Assembly (NCBI GenBank): GCA_045586385.1
Contig: JAZNAE010000033.1
Span: 1 to 64,000, forward strand
Direction: 5' to 3'
Length of the DNA: 64,000 nucleotides
From: Suilimivivens sp045586385
GTDB lineage: Bacteria > Bacillota > Clostridia > Lachnospirales > Lachnospiraceae
Positions 16,656 through 24,691 of this stretch are shown here, in pieces. The notes under the pieces were generated by a model, which was given only the letters and a program-made list of their open reading frames with translations, was not told the origin of the DNA and did not search any database. The position numbers and the translations under genes are program-made. The stretch's first letter is position 1. The number at the start of each line of letters is the position of its first letter.

Positions 16656-17144
16656 ATGATATTAGTGATAGAATGTGTTATATTGTGTATAGTGTTTACA
16701 CTGATAATATTACCGGTTCAATATAAAGACCCTATGGTTATGATTATGTCTTATCCGCCCAATGTGATAAAGAGGGTTGAACAATTACCACAATACGCAG
16801 GCTGTATTAAAGAAAGAGAAAAGAAACATATAAGTGAAAAAATATTTGGTGTGTTCTTTTTTGCGGTTCTACTGGCAATCGTAGCATATCTTTCCGGTTG
16901 CAGAGGGTTTGTTGATACCTTTTTCCATGTATTTATGCTTTTCTTTATAGTAAATATATACGATATGTTGGTGCTGGATTGGGGGATATTCTGCCATAGT
17001 AAAAAACTTAGAATTCCAGGAACGGAAGATATGGATGAAGATTACAAGGACTATTTATTTCATGTCAAAGGAGCTATGAAGGGGACTGGTATTGGAATAA
17101 TAATAGCAATACTGTCCGGTGTAATCATATTATTAGCTATATGA
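16656..17144 (+). CDS. Small membrane protein, unknown function
   Basis: A 162-residue protein with four hydrophobic segments (near the N-terminus, about 65-85, about 85-105, and the last 20 residues) and a Lys/Glu-rich loop (CIKEREKKHISEKIF). AAAGGTAGG precedes the ATG. I do not recognise the family. It lies 80 bp after the methyltransferase gene and before a strong terminator, so it may end that transcript. Confidence 0.7.
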   Translation: MILVIECVILCIVFTLIILPVQYKDPMVMIMSYPPNVIKRVEQLPQYAGCIKEREKKHISEKIFGVFFFAVLLAIVAYLSGCRGFVDTFFHVFMLFFIVNIYDMLVLDWGIFCHSKKLRIPGTEDMDEDYKDYLFHVKGAMKGTGIGIIIAILSGVIILLAI

Positions 17145-17193
17145 ATATGCACGCGCAAATTTCAGTCTGTGAAATTGTATATAATAAAAAACA

Positions 17194-17238
17194 TAAAAAG
17201 AGCAATTTCGTAACCAAGGTTACAGAATATGCTCTTTT
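17194..17238 (+). terminator. Long intrinsic terminator
   Basis: A stem of about 20 bp joins AAAAGAGCA at 17196 and ATGCTCTTTT ending at 17238, with GTAACC-AA-GGTTAC at the tip. It is flanked by A-rich DNA on the left and T-rich DNA on the right, so it can act in both directions. Confidence 0.85.
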
Positions 17239-17308
17239 GTTTGGTTAAAATAGAAGTGTAAAAGAAAACAAATAAATGAAAATAGAAAATCAGAAAGGAG
17301 ATTCTATT

Positions 17309-17548
17309 ATGGTAAATAATGCACAGGTAACAAATTTAGTAAATTTATTAGATGGATATGCAACAAAGGGAGGACATCACTTAAATGTGAATGTTTTAAA
17401 CAGAGAAACCCTTCTTGATGCCCAGAAACATCCGGAGAAATATCCACAGCTTACCATCCGTGTATCCGGTTATGCGGTAAACTTTATTAAACTCACGGAA
17501 GAGCAGCAAAGAGACGTTATTGCGAGAACCTTCCATGAGGGCGTATAA
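17309..17548 (+). CDS. grcA: Autonomous glycyl radical cofactor-like protein
   Basis: This 79-residue protein equals the extreme C-terminal domain of pyruvate formate-lyase. It contains the glycyl-radical motif R-V-S-G-Y-A-V-N-F near residue 60, followed by the typical LTEEQQRDVIARTFHE helix. In E. coli the stand-alone protein YfiD/GrcA (127 residues) replaces the broken C-terminus of oxygen-damaged pyruvate formate-lyase; that role is inferred here. It is shorter than YfiD and lacks its N-terminal extension. AAAGGAG at 17294-17300 sets the ATG at 17309. No formate-lyase or activase gene is adjacent. Confidence 0.85.
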   Translation: MVNNAQVTNLVNLLDGYATKGGHHLNVNVLNRETLLDAQKHPEKYPQLTIRVSGYAVNFIKLTEEQQRDVIARTFHEGV

Positions 17549-17591
17549 TTCAAACAGTTTTACAAAAGTTTATAAAAAATAAAAAAAGACA

Positions 17592-17627
17592 TTGACCATT
17601 ACCTTACGTAACCCCTTATGATATAAT
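17592..17627 (+). promoter_or_regulatory. Promoter region of the MerR-methyltransferase gene
   Basis: TTGACC (17592-17597) and a perfect TATAAT (17622-17627) bracket a TTACGTAA palindrome (17604-17611). The 24-bp gap is too long for a normal sigma-A promoter and longer than the 19-20 bp usual for MerR activators, so the true -35 may be the weaker TTACCT at 17599-17604. A MerR dimer on the palindrome is the obvious regulator. Confidence 0.5.
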
Positions 17628-17675
17628 TATCAGGTATCCGGAAACTGAATAAAGGAAATACGGAGGAAATGGTAA

Positions 17676-18860
17676 ATGGAAGAAAAATTATATACAGCGG
17701 GACAGATTGCCGACATGGCAGGTGTCTCGCTGCGTACCATAAGATTTTATGATACAAAGGGGTTATTAAAACCGGTATCTTATTCGGATGCGGGTTACAG
17801 ATATTATAATCGTGATTCTGTTTTAGTATTGCAAAAAATTATTATGCTGAAATACTTGGGATTTTCGTTACAACAGATTGCAGAGATGATAAAGGTTGAT
17901 GAGGATATTGATTCTCAGATTGTTATGCAAAAGGAACTGTTGATACAGAAAAAGAAGCATATAGAGAATTTGCTCTCCACTATCGAAGTGCTGGAAAGCA
18001 GTAAAAAAGAGGATAAATGGGATATATTACTTCATCTGCTGAATCTGATGTCAGAGGATGAGAAGATACAAGAACAATATTCAACATCTGTGAATTTACA
18101 AAAAAGAATCAATATTCACGATTACAACACGAACAATGAGAAATTTATGCACTGGGTATTTCGTAACATGCGTTTAAAGCCGGGAGCAAAGATTTTGGAG
18201 TTGGGCTGTGGGACCGGTCTGTTATGGTGTGACAATGTGCAGAATTTACCGGAGGATATTCACTTGACCTTGACAGACAGGTCGGAAGGGATGCTGAAAC
18301 AGACAAAGGACAATATGCAAGCTTTTGCAGATATATTGCGTGATAAGCGGATTAGAATAGAGTATCAGGTGGTGGATGCTAATCGTTTAATATTACCACA
18401 GAAGAAGTATGACTATATTATTGCAAATCATATGCTTTATCATGTAAAAGAAAGAGATGTTTGTTTGAAGGTAATAAGCTCAGCACTAAAACCGGAAGGT
18501 ACTTTCTTTTGTACTACCGTAGGTGAGAAGCATATGGATGAAATGCATAATATTGTGAGAGGGTTTGATTCGCGAATAGAAGTGCCTTTTGAGAGTATTA
18601 CGGCTGTTTTTCAGTTGGAGAACGGGAAAGAACAGCTTGATAAGTTCTTTCAGGCAGTAGAGAGAACAGATTATATTAGTGATTTGAAGATAGACAACGC
18701 AGAAGTGATTTATAATTATATTCATTCCTTTCCCGGCAATGCGGCGTATATTCTGGAACAAAGAGGAAGCGAATTGCGGCAGATGCTGGAAGAGAGGATA
18801 AAGAGAGAAGGGTTTATTTATATTCATAAGAGTACAGGAATGTTTATATGCAAGAAATAG
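17676..18860 (+). CDS. MerR-family regulator fused to a SAM-dependent methyltransferase
   Basis: This 394-residue protein has two parts. Residues 5-75 are a MerR DNA-binding domain (YTAGQIADMAGVSLRTIRFY, then GYRYYNRDSV) with the dimer helix to about residue 115. Residues 150-390 are a class I methyltransferase with motif I KILELGCGTGLLW near 172, acidic LTDRSEG, and DYIIANHMLYHVKER. The effector part of a MerR protein is thus replaced by an enzyme domain. It could sense or modify its own inducer by methylation. The gene stands alone between two terminators. Confidence 0.88.
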   Translation: MEEKLYTAGQIADMAGVSLRTIRFYDTKGLLKPVSYSDAGYRYYNRDSVLVLQKIIMLKYLGFSLQQIAEMIKVDEDIDSQIVMQKELLIQKKKHIENLLSTIEVLESSKKEDKWDILLHLLNLMSEDEKIQEQYSTSVNLQKRINIHDYNTNNEKFMHWVFRNMRLKPGAKILELGCGTGLLWCDNVQNLPEDIHLTLTDRSEGMLKQTKDNMQAFADILRDKRIRIEYQVVDANRLILPQKKYDYIIANHMLYHVKERDVCLKVISSALKPEGTFFCTTVGEKHMDEMHNIVRGFDSRIEVPFESITAVFQLENGKEQLDKFFQAVERTDYISDLKIDNAEVIYNYIHSFPGNAAYILEQRGSELRQMLEERIKREGFIYIHKSTGMFICKK

Positions 18861-18884
18861 AGCTGCCGTTTGGCAGCTCTTTTC
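18860..18884 (+). terminator. Intrinsic terminator overlapping the stop codon
   Basis: GAGCTGCC and GGCAGCTC pair around GTTT and run into TTTTC. The first base of the stem is the last base of the TAG stop codon. Confidence 0.85.
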
Positions 18885-18964
18885 AAAATTTAAAATGTCA
18901 GCGCGAATTTCGCAAAATAAAAAATCGGCAAATTGCCCACGAAGGGACATTCGTTTATTGTGTA

Positions 18965-18980
18965 ATTCTTTCGAAAGAAT
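18965..18980. promoter_or_regulatory. Perfect 16-bp palindrome upstream of the GTPase-nuclease fusion
   Basis: ATTCTTTCGAAAGAAT is fully self-complementary. It sits about 17 bp before a TATGAT box (18998-19003), where a -35 would be expected and none is seen. A GGCAA-A-TTGCC dyad lies further upstream at 18927-18937. Together they suggest that the fusion gene is controlled by a dimeric DNA-binding protein, perhaps an activator. Confidence 0.45.
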
Positions 18981-19046
18981 AGGAAAAAGAGAGAAGATAT
19001 GATAAAATTGAAACAGACTTGTAGAAAATAAAGAGGATATAACACA

Positions 19047-21728
19047 GTGGTTTTAGGAATATTGGCACATGTAGATGCAGGTAAGACAACTTTATCGGAA
19101 GCAATGCTTTATGCAAGCGGACATATCCGTAAGCTTGGAAGAGTGGACAACAAGGATGCCTTTTTGGACAATTATGAATTGGAGCGAAAAAGAGGTATTA
19201 CTATTTTTTCCAAACAGGCGTTATTTTCATATGCCGGAAAACAGATGACCTTGCTGGACACGCCGGGGCATGTTGACTTTTCAGCAGAAATGGAGCGGAC
19301 ACTGCAGGTACTTGATGTGGCGGTACTTGTGGTAAGTGCCTCTGACGGGGTACAGGGACATACCCGTACCTTGTGGAGACTACTGAAAAGATACGAAGTT
19401 CCCACATTTATATTTGTTAACAAGATGGATATGCCGGATACGGACAAAGAAACACTTATGGCTGAGCTTACAGAAGAACTTGACAGTAATTGTGTGGATT
19501 TCGGGCAGGAAGATACTGCAATGTTCTATGAAAATCTTGCCATGTGCGACGAAAAGATGATGAACAGTTTTCTGGATGGCGGAGAAATAGAAAAGGCAGA
19601 TGTAAAAAGGGCAATCAGGGAAAGAAAGGTTTTTCCCTGTTTCCTTGGCTCTGCCCTAAAATTGCAGGGCGTGGAAGAACTGCTGACAGGACTTTCGCAG
19701 TATATAAGCGAACAAACATATCCGAAGCAGTTCGGTGCAAGAGTATTTAAAATAACAAGAGATAGTCAAGGGAATCGTCTGACACACCTTAAGATAACAG
19801 GAGGATGTCTGAAAGCCAAGGAAGAACTTTCGGGAAAGGAAAGAGAGTCAGATGAAGTGTGGACCGAGAAGGTAAACCAGATCAGGCTTTATAATGGAGA
19901 GAAATTTGAACCTGTAAATGAAGCCGTAGCCGGAGATGTCTATGCGGTAACCGGACTTACCAAAACTTATCCGGGGCAGGGGCTTGGCGCAGAAAAGGAA
20001 ACGCTTCTTCCCAGTTTAGAGCCGGTACTGAATTATCGGATTATTTTGCCGGAAGGAATGGACGTGGCAGTGATGCTTCCGAAACTTCGTCTTTTGGAAG
20101 AAGAAGATCCTATGCTTTCCATTGATTTCTTAGAAGAATTAAACGAAATCCATGCAAAGGTCATGGGGGATGTTCAGATAGAAGTATTGCAAAGTTTGAT
20201 AAAAGAGCGTTTCGATGTGGAGGTTTCTTTTGGAGCAGGGAAAATTGTTTATAAAGAAACAATAGCATGCGAAGTAGAAGGAGTAGGGCATTTTGAACCG
20301 TTGCGTCACTATGCGGAGGTCCATCTTTTATTGGAACCGTTAGAGTATGGAAGCGGTCTTATATTCGGGGCAGATTGTAGTGAAGATACACTTTCACGCA
20401 ATTGGCAGAGACTGATTTTGACACATTTGGAAGAACGGCAACACAAAGGTGTTCTGACCGGTTCGGTCATCACAGATGTGAAAGTGACACTTGTGTCTGG
20501 AAAGGCTCACTTAAAACACACTGAGGGCGGAGACTTCCGTCAGGCGACTTATCGGGCGGTGCGTCAGGGACTGATGGAGGCGCAGTCGGTTTTGCTTGAG
20601 CCAATCTATGAGTTCCGGTTGGAAATACCGGATGAGTCAATTGGTCGGGCTATGACAGACGTGGAAAAGATGCACGGAAAGTGTACCTTGGAGCAAAGGG
20701 GCGGTAAGATGGCACTACTTACAGGGACGGCACCTGTAGTTACCATGCGGGATTATCAAAAGGAAGTGACTGCCTATACCAAAGGAGAAGGGAAATTATC
20801 TCTTTCTTTAAAAGGATATGCACCGTGCCATAATGCAGGGGAAGTGATTGAAAGCATTGGCTATAATCCGGAGAGAGATTTGCGAAATACACCGGATTCT
20901 GTCTTTTGTGCTCATGGGGCAGGTTTTGTAGTGCCTTGGAACGAAGTGAAAGAATATATGCACTTGGAAAGCTTTTTTGCACACACAGGGAAACGGGCAG
21001 AAAATGATTCTCAGGATATTACAATCAGAAAGCATCCGGAAAGCACAGATGAGATGTTCATCGGCACGGAGGAAATTGACGCCATTTTAAATAAAATTAC
21101 GCATGCAAACAGCAGAAGAGACGGCAATAAAAAGAAAGAGGGCTGGCAGCGGGAGCATAGAAAAGGTGCTTATCAAGAAAGCACAGGCTCTTCCACCGTG
21201 ACAAGAGTTTACAAAGGACAGGAAAAGAAGGAAAGTTACCTCCTTGTGGACGGATACAATATTATTTTTGCATGGGATGATTTAAAAGAACTTGCACAGC
21301 ACAATTTAGACAGTGCCAGAGGAAAGCTTCTTGATATTCTTTGCAACTATCAGGCTATGAAGCAATGTCATCTAATTGCGGTCTTTGATGCTTACAGGGT
21401 GCAGGGACACCCCACGGAAACTTCAGATTACCACAATATTCACGTGGTATATACCAAAGAAGCGGAAACGGCGGACCAATACATTGAAAAATTTGCCCAT
21501 GAAAACAGCAAAAAATATGATGTGACCGTGGCAACTTCGGACGGACTGGAACAGATTATTATCAGAAGTCAGGGATGCCGGCTTTTGTCTGCAAGAGATT
21601 TGTTGGAAGATATGAAACTTTTGAGTGAGCAACTGAAGGAAAATTATCTGGAAAAACAAACATCGCCTAAAAGATATCTTTTAGACGATGCCTCTGGTGA
21701 AGTTAATAAATGGTTGTCGGATTTATAA
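19047..21728 (+). CDS. TetM/EF-G-like translational GTPase fused to YacP/Rae1-type NYN nuclease
   Basis: An 893-residue two-part protein. Residues 1 to about 690 follow the ribosomal-protection GTPases: G1 AHVDAGKT (7-14), G2 RGIT, G3 DTPGH near 71, G4 NKMD near 125, then EF-G-like domains II-V. After a charged linker, residues 730-893 match the YacP/Rae1 NYN nuclease: LLVDGYNIIFAW, AVFDAYRVQG, YTKEAETADQYIEKF and VATSDGLEQ give the acidic active site. Rae1 of Bacillus cuts mRNA in the ribosomal A site, where TetM-type GTPases also bind. The only start is GTG 19047, after AGAGGA. Tetracycline resistance is possible but not shown. Confidence 0.88.
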   Translation: MVLGILAHVDAGKTTLSEAMLYASGHIRKLGRVDNKDAFLDNYELERKRGITIFSKQALFSYAGKQMTLLDTPGHVDFSAEMERTLQVLDVAVLVVSASDGVQGHTRTLWRLLKRYEVPTFIFVNKMDMPDTDKETLMAELTEELDSNCVDFGQEDTAMFYENLAMCDEKMMNSFLDGGEIEKADVKRAIRERKVFPCFLGSALKLQGVEELLTGLSQYISEQTYPKQFGARVFKITRDSQGNRLTHLKITGGCLKAKEELSGKERESDEVWTEKVNQIRLYNGEKFEPVNEAVAGDVYAVTGLTKTYPGQGLGAEKETLLPSLEPVLNYRIILPEGMDVAVMLPKLRLLEEEDPMLSIDFLEELNEIHAKVMGDVQIEVLQSLIKERFDVEVSFGAGKIVYKETIACEVEGVGHFEPLRHYAEVHLLLEPLEYGSGLIFGADCSEDTLSRNWQRLILTHLEERQHKGVLTGSVITDVKVTLVSGKAHLKHTEGGDFRQATYRAVRQGLMEAQSVLLEPIYEFRLEIPDESIGRAMTDVEKMHGKCTLEQRGGKMALLTGTAPVVTMRDYQKEVTAYTKGEGKLSLSLKGYAPCHNAGEVIESIGYNPERDLRNTPDSVFCAHGAGFVVPWNEVKEYMHLESFFAHTGKRAENDSQDITIRKHPESTDEMFIGTEEIDAILNKITHANSRRDGNKKKEGWQREHRKGAYQESTGSSTVTRVYKGQEKKESYLLVDGYNIIFAWDDLKELAQHNLDSARGKLLDILCNYQAMKQCHLIAVFDAYRVQGHPTETSDYHNIHVVYTKEAETADQYIEKFAHENSKKYDVTVATSDGLEQIIIRSQGCRLLSARDLLEDMKLLSEQLKENYLEKQTSPKRYLLDDASGEVNKWLSDL
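21652..21690 (-). terminator. Minus-strand terminator embedded in the fusion gene's coding end
   Basis: CTAAAAGATATCTTTTAG (21667-21684) is a perfect 18-bp palindrome, extended by CATCG/CGATG with one mismatched pair. On the minus strand it is followed by TTTGTTTTT (21660-21652), and it begins 13 bases past the stop codon of the minus-strand lipoprotein gene. It is therefore a terminator for that gene although it lies inside the last codons of the plus-strand gene. Confidence 0.75.
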
Positions 21729-22722
21729 TTTCATTGTTTTCCACTTGGAAGCTCCAGATGGAATGTCCGGGCAGTCGATGCTCCGTCAGATACCAGGTAT
21801 CTTCCACATTAGTGATATAGTATGGAGTGCCGCCGCCGATAAAATGATGATAGACATCCTCGTAGTTACCGCTTTCTAAATCTTTTAGGTTTTTTACACG
21901 AATCATAGTGGCATAATCCTGATTGCCGGTAACATCCGTAGAAACAGTGATATAGTAGTAATCCTCAATCAAGGTAATCTGCACCATTCCGGCAAGTTCA
22001 CCCGGGACAGGATATTCCTTCTTTATCTTGAAGGTAGCAAGGTCCGCTTCAATAATACTTGAGTTTCCTGATACAAAGTAGATGGAATCTTCAATAATCG
22101 TAAAGGAACGGACATAAGTATTGGCCAGTGAGGGAATAGAACGTATCTCCGTTAAATACATTCTGGTATCATCCGCCGGATGCCGGAAGAGGAACATTTC
22201 TCCGCTTTGGGAACTCCAGGCATAAAAAGTGTCCGTCTGTTCATGATAAACGATGTAGTGTGGTCTGTTTCCAATTTCCGTAAATTCTTGCGTGGGAACA
22301 AAAACCGGCATACCGTTTAGGTTTACAGATTCTTCCATAATAAGGATGCGATTGCGTTCCGTATCGTCAATGACATAGACGCTTCCGTCACTTGCAAGTG
22401 TATGCGGAAGAGAGGTGTCCTGTGTCATAATCTGCCATTCATAAAGCGGGTCTGTCAGATTGTCGTGATAAATCACCTGATTGTGGTAACAATCGACAAT
22501 GAAATAAGTATCCTTTATCTTCGTCAGATACGTAGGAACACTTAAGCCTCCGTAGGAATTGTCAGGAATATGATTTAATGTTTCAATCGAAAAATCAATT
22601 GTGTCAGATTGCCTTATGTAATCATTAGAAATATAAGGTTCTGCCGGTGCCGGAGTTTTAGACTGGCAGGCACAAAGATGCAGACACATAAGCCCTAATA
22701 TAAATAGGATATTCTTTTTCAT
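21703..22722 (-). CDS. Lipoprotein with beta-propeller-like repeats
   Basis: The minus-strand product has about 339 residues. It starts with a type II signal: two Lys, a hydrophobic run, then L-C-A-C with the lipid-modified Cys at about 19. The body has recurring strands of the type SDGSVYVIDDTERNRILIM and DTYFIVDCYHNQVIYHD, as in NHL or six-bladed propellers. I use ATG 22722; an in-frame ATG at 22752 is equally open, and neither has a clear ribosome site. Its 3' end overlaps the plus-strand fusion gene by 26 bp tail to tail. Function unknown; probably exposed on the outer face of the membrane. Confidence 0.72.
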   Translation of the reverse strand: MKKNILFILGLMCLHLCACQSKTPAPAEPYISNDYIRQSDTIDFSIETLNHIPDNSYGGLSVPTYLTKIKDTYFIVDCYHNQVIYHDNLTDPLYEWQIMTQDTSLPHTLASDGSVYVIDDTERNRILIMEESVNLNGMPVFVPTQEFTEIGNRPHYIVYHEQTDTFYAWSSQSGEMFLFRHPADDTRMYLTEIRSIPSLANTYVRSFTIIEDSIYFVSGNSSIIEADLATFKIKKEYPVPGELAGMVQITLIEDYYYITVSTDVTGNQDYATMIRVKNLKDLESGNYEDVYHHFIGGGTPYYITNVEDTWYLTEHRLPGHSIWSFQVENNEIINPTTIY

Positions 22723-22830
22723 GTTTGATAAATGTAATATTTTTTTGCTCATAATGGTATTATAGTTATTTTATTTTTTTTATACAATCCTTTTTTATAA
22801 ATAGTGAAAAGATATAGTAAGAAAAAGCAA

Positions 22831-22860
22831 TTGACATATCTATTTTTGTTGTGCTATTAT
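22831..22860 (+). promoter_or_regulatory. Promoter of the His/Cys-repeat surface protein
   Basis: Consensus TTGACA (22831-22836) and TATTAT (22855-22860) are 18 bp apart. Transcription should start near 22867, about 38 bases before a hairpin terminator. Confidence 0.72.
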
Positions 22861-22904
22861 AGGAACACTTACCGCTTAATGAGAAAGTGAATAGAAATTT
22901 TGTG

Positions 22905-22938
22905 AACTGCCTGTGGGAATGCCATAGGCAGTTTTTGT
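22905..22938 (+). terminator. Leader terminator (attenuator candidate) before the surface-protein gene
   Basis: AACTGCCTGTGG (22905-22916) pairs with CCATAGGCAGTT (22922-22933) in 12 bp with one G-T wobble, followed by a T run. It lies between the promoter and the ribosome site, so it must be read through for the gene to be expressed. The 38-base RNA before it does not match a riboswitch I know. Confidence 0.72.
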
Positions 22939-22959
22939 CGTTAAGAAAGGGAGGTTAAG

Positions 22960-24657
22960 ATGAAAAGAAGATTGGGAATAAGAGTTATGACGGTAATGTT
23001 AGGCTGTCTGTTATTATGGGGAAGCAGCGTATATAATGCTGTTGCAAAAGAGCCGCTTACTGAAAAAAAGGTATATGTATACCATCAACATGTCGGTTCA
23101 AAAGAGGAACAAGGTGGTTGCTTTACAAGGCCGGTATATCACGAACATACAGGGGATGAGGTCTCCGGTGGAGGATGTCATAGCACAGCTGTGTATCATG
23201 AACATTTTGGCAGCGAATCAGAGAGTGGGGATTGCTACAGTATTCCGGTGTTTCATGAACATAAAGGTGATGGCAGCGCAGAGAGCGGCTGTTATAAAGC
23301 AGCCTATCATCAGCATTCCGGAGGTTGTTACAGGGATGTTTCCAGCGAGGAGCGTGGATGCTATGTTGAAAACTGGTGGAATACTACAGAGGATGACTGG
23401 ACTGATAAAAACGGAAATGTATATGACTATAAAGTGTATGAAATGTCATGTGGGCAGACAGTTCGCGGAACAAATCCCTCACATAAGCATTCGGAGCTAA
23501 ATTGTCAAAGGGGAAGTGAAATTACGGGATATGTAATCGGCTGTGGTAAAAATGAAAGTACAATCGATGCATATCAATTAAGCTGTGAGCGGACCGCAGA
23601 TATGATAGACTGTTACATACTCAGTTGCAACAAGACAAATCAGGATATTGATGAATATGCGGTAAACTGCGGGAAAGATGAAGAAACACCTTATGGTGTG
23701 ATGACAGTCAGTGCATCAGATACGGGTAATCAAACAGTAGTTTTAAGTGCCGCTTTTGAAGATTTGACCGGAGGGGAATTGGTGGCAGATGAAGCCGGGT
23801 ATGTATGGTATGATCATGCCGGTAATGAACTGGGTAACGGTCCTCAAATTGAAGTTTCTGAAAATGGAATTTATCGGGCAACGCTGCTACTGAGTAAAGA
23901 GGGGATAACGCCGAACAGCTTATGTGCGGAGGTGGCGGTTAACAGTATCGTAAAACCCTCAGTGAAAGAAGAAACAGGAAATAAGGATGATCAAACAGGA
24001 GATGATTCGGAGCAGGAGAATAATCAAATAAATAATCTAACACCGGCACCGACCACAACACCAACTGTTTCGCCAACTCCCACAAATACACCGGAACCGG
24101 TTATGCAGGAGCAGGATATAAATAATGGAAGTACGTTATCCACCAATAGGGCACGTTATGTGGTAGAAACAGAAGATAAAACAGAAAGTAGCCCGACACC
24201 TTCAAGGACACCGGAAATGAAGAAAAAAACAGTGGTTGTAAAGCCTAAGGAGAGGCAAAGTGAGCCGGAGGTAATCCCACAGATACAAATGCAAGAAAGC
24301 CCGCAGCCAGCTTTTTTTTCTTCGCCGGCAGTAAAAGTAATTACGCTTACAATCGGTATTATGGTAGTTATCCTGGCATGTATGATGATTCTTTATGCAT
24401 TGAGGAGGAGCGTAGCAGTTTACAATGATGATGGTAATGGGAATCTGGCTTATCTGGGAAGGAGTCTTATTTTCAGTGAAGAAGAAGGATATGTAATTGT
24501 CATTACAGAAAAGATGATAGAAAAATCAGAGACGAATAAATATTGTATAAAACCGGACTTTTTCCTGATTGGAAGAAAAGAGGAAGAGGTGATTGTGGAA
24601 CGCGGGCAGAAACGGGTTTCTGCAATGTTATGTAAGGAAATGAACATTATCATATAG
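22960..24657 (+). CDS. Surface protein with His/Cys tandem repeats and a membrane anchor
   Basis: This 565-residue protein starts with a signal peptide (about 1-29). Residues 37-127 carry five repeats of the form VYHEH-x-G-x(5-8)-GCY, and residues 160-247 carry about six shorter Cys repeats of the form Y-x-L-x-C-G-K-x(5)-D. An all-beta domain (250-320), a Thr/Pro-rich linker, a membrane segment (about 458-482) and an 80-residue cytoplasmic tail follow. The repeated His and Cys suggest metal or redox-active binding outside the cell, but no function is established. GGGAGG precedes the ATG; a leader terminator lies upstream. Confidence 0.75.
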   Translation: MKRRLGIRVMTVMLGCLLLWGSSVYNAVAKEPLTEKKVYVYHQHVGSKEEQGGCFTRPVYHEHTGDEVSGGGCHSTAVYHEHFGSESESGDCYSIPVFHEHKGDGSAESGCYKAAYHQHSGGCYRDVSSEERGCYVENWWNTTEDDWTDKNGNVYDYKVYEMSCGQTVRGTNPSHKHSELNCQRGSEITGYVIGCGKNESTIDAYQLSCERTADMIDCYILSCNKTNQDIDEYAVNCGKDEETPYGVMTVSASDTGNQTVVLSAAFEDLTGGELVADEAGYVWYDHAGNELGNGPQIEVSENGIYRATLLLSKEGITPNSLCAEVAVNSIVKPSVKEETGNKDDQTGDDSEQENNQINNLTPAPTTTPTVSPTPTNTPEPVMQEQDINNGSTLSTNRARYVVETEDKTESSPTPSRTPEMKKKTVVVKPKERQSEPEVIPQIQMQESPQPAFFSSPAVKVITLTIGIMVVILACMMILYALRRSVAVYNDDGNGNLAYLGRSLIFSEEEGYVIVITEKMIEKSETNKYCIKPDFFLIGRKEEEVIVERGQKRVSAMLCKEMNIII

Positions 24658-24691
24658 AAGAAGTTATCTGTTCGAACGTGTAAAATTATGG

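Noticed and set aside
19047..21728. A plain tetracycline-resistance gene
   Set aside because: The GTPase part is TetM-like, but the extra NYN nuclease and the absence of a leader peptide or mobile-element flanks make acquired tetracycline resistance unproven.
22867..22904. Cyclic-di-GMP riboswitch in the surface-protein leader
   Set aside because: The leader is too short and lacks the GEMM core motifs.
23036..23500. 154-residue open frame in another plus-strand frame inside the His/Cys-repeat gene
   Set aside because: It only reflects the repeat structure read in a shifted frame; the primary frame has a signal peptide and ribosome site.
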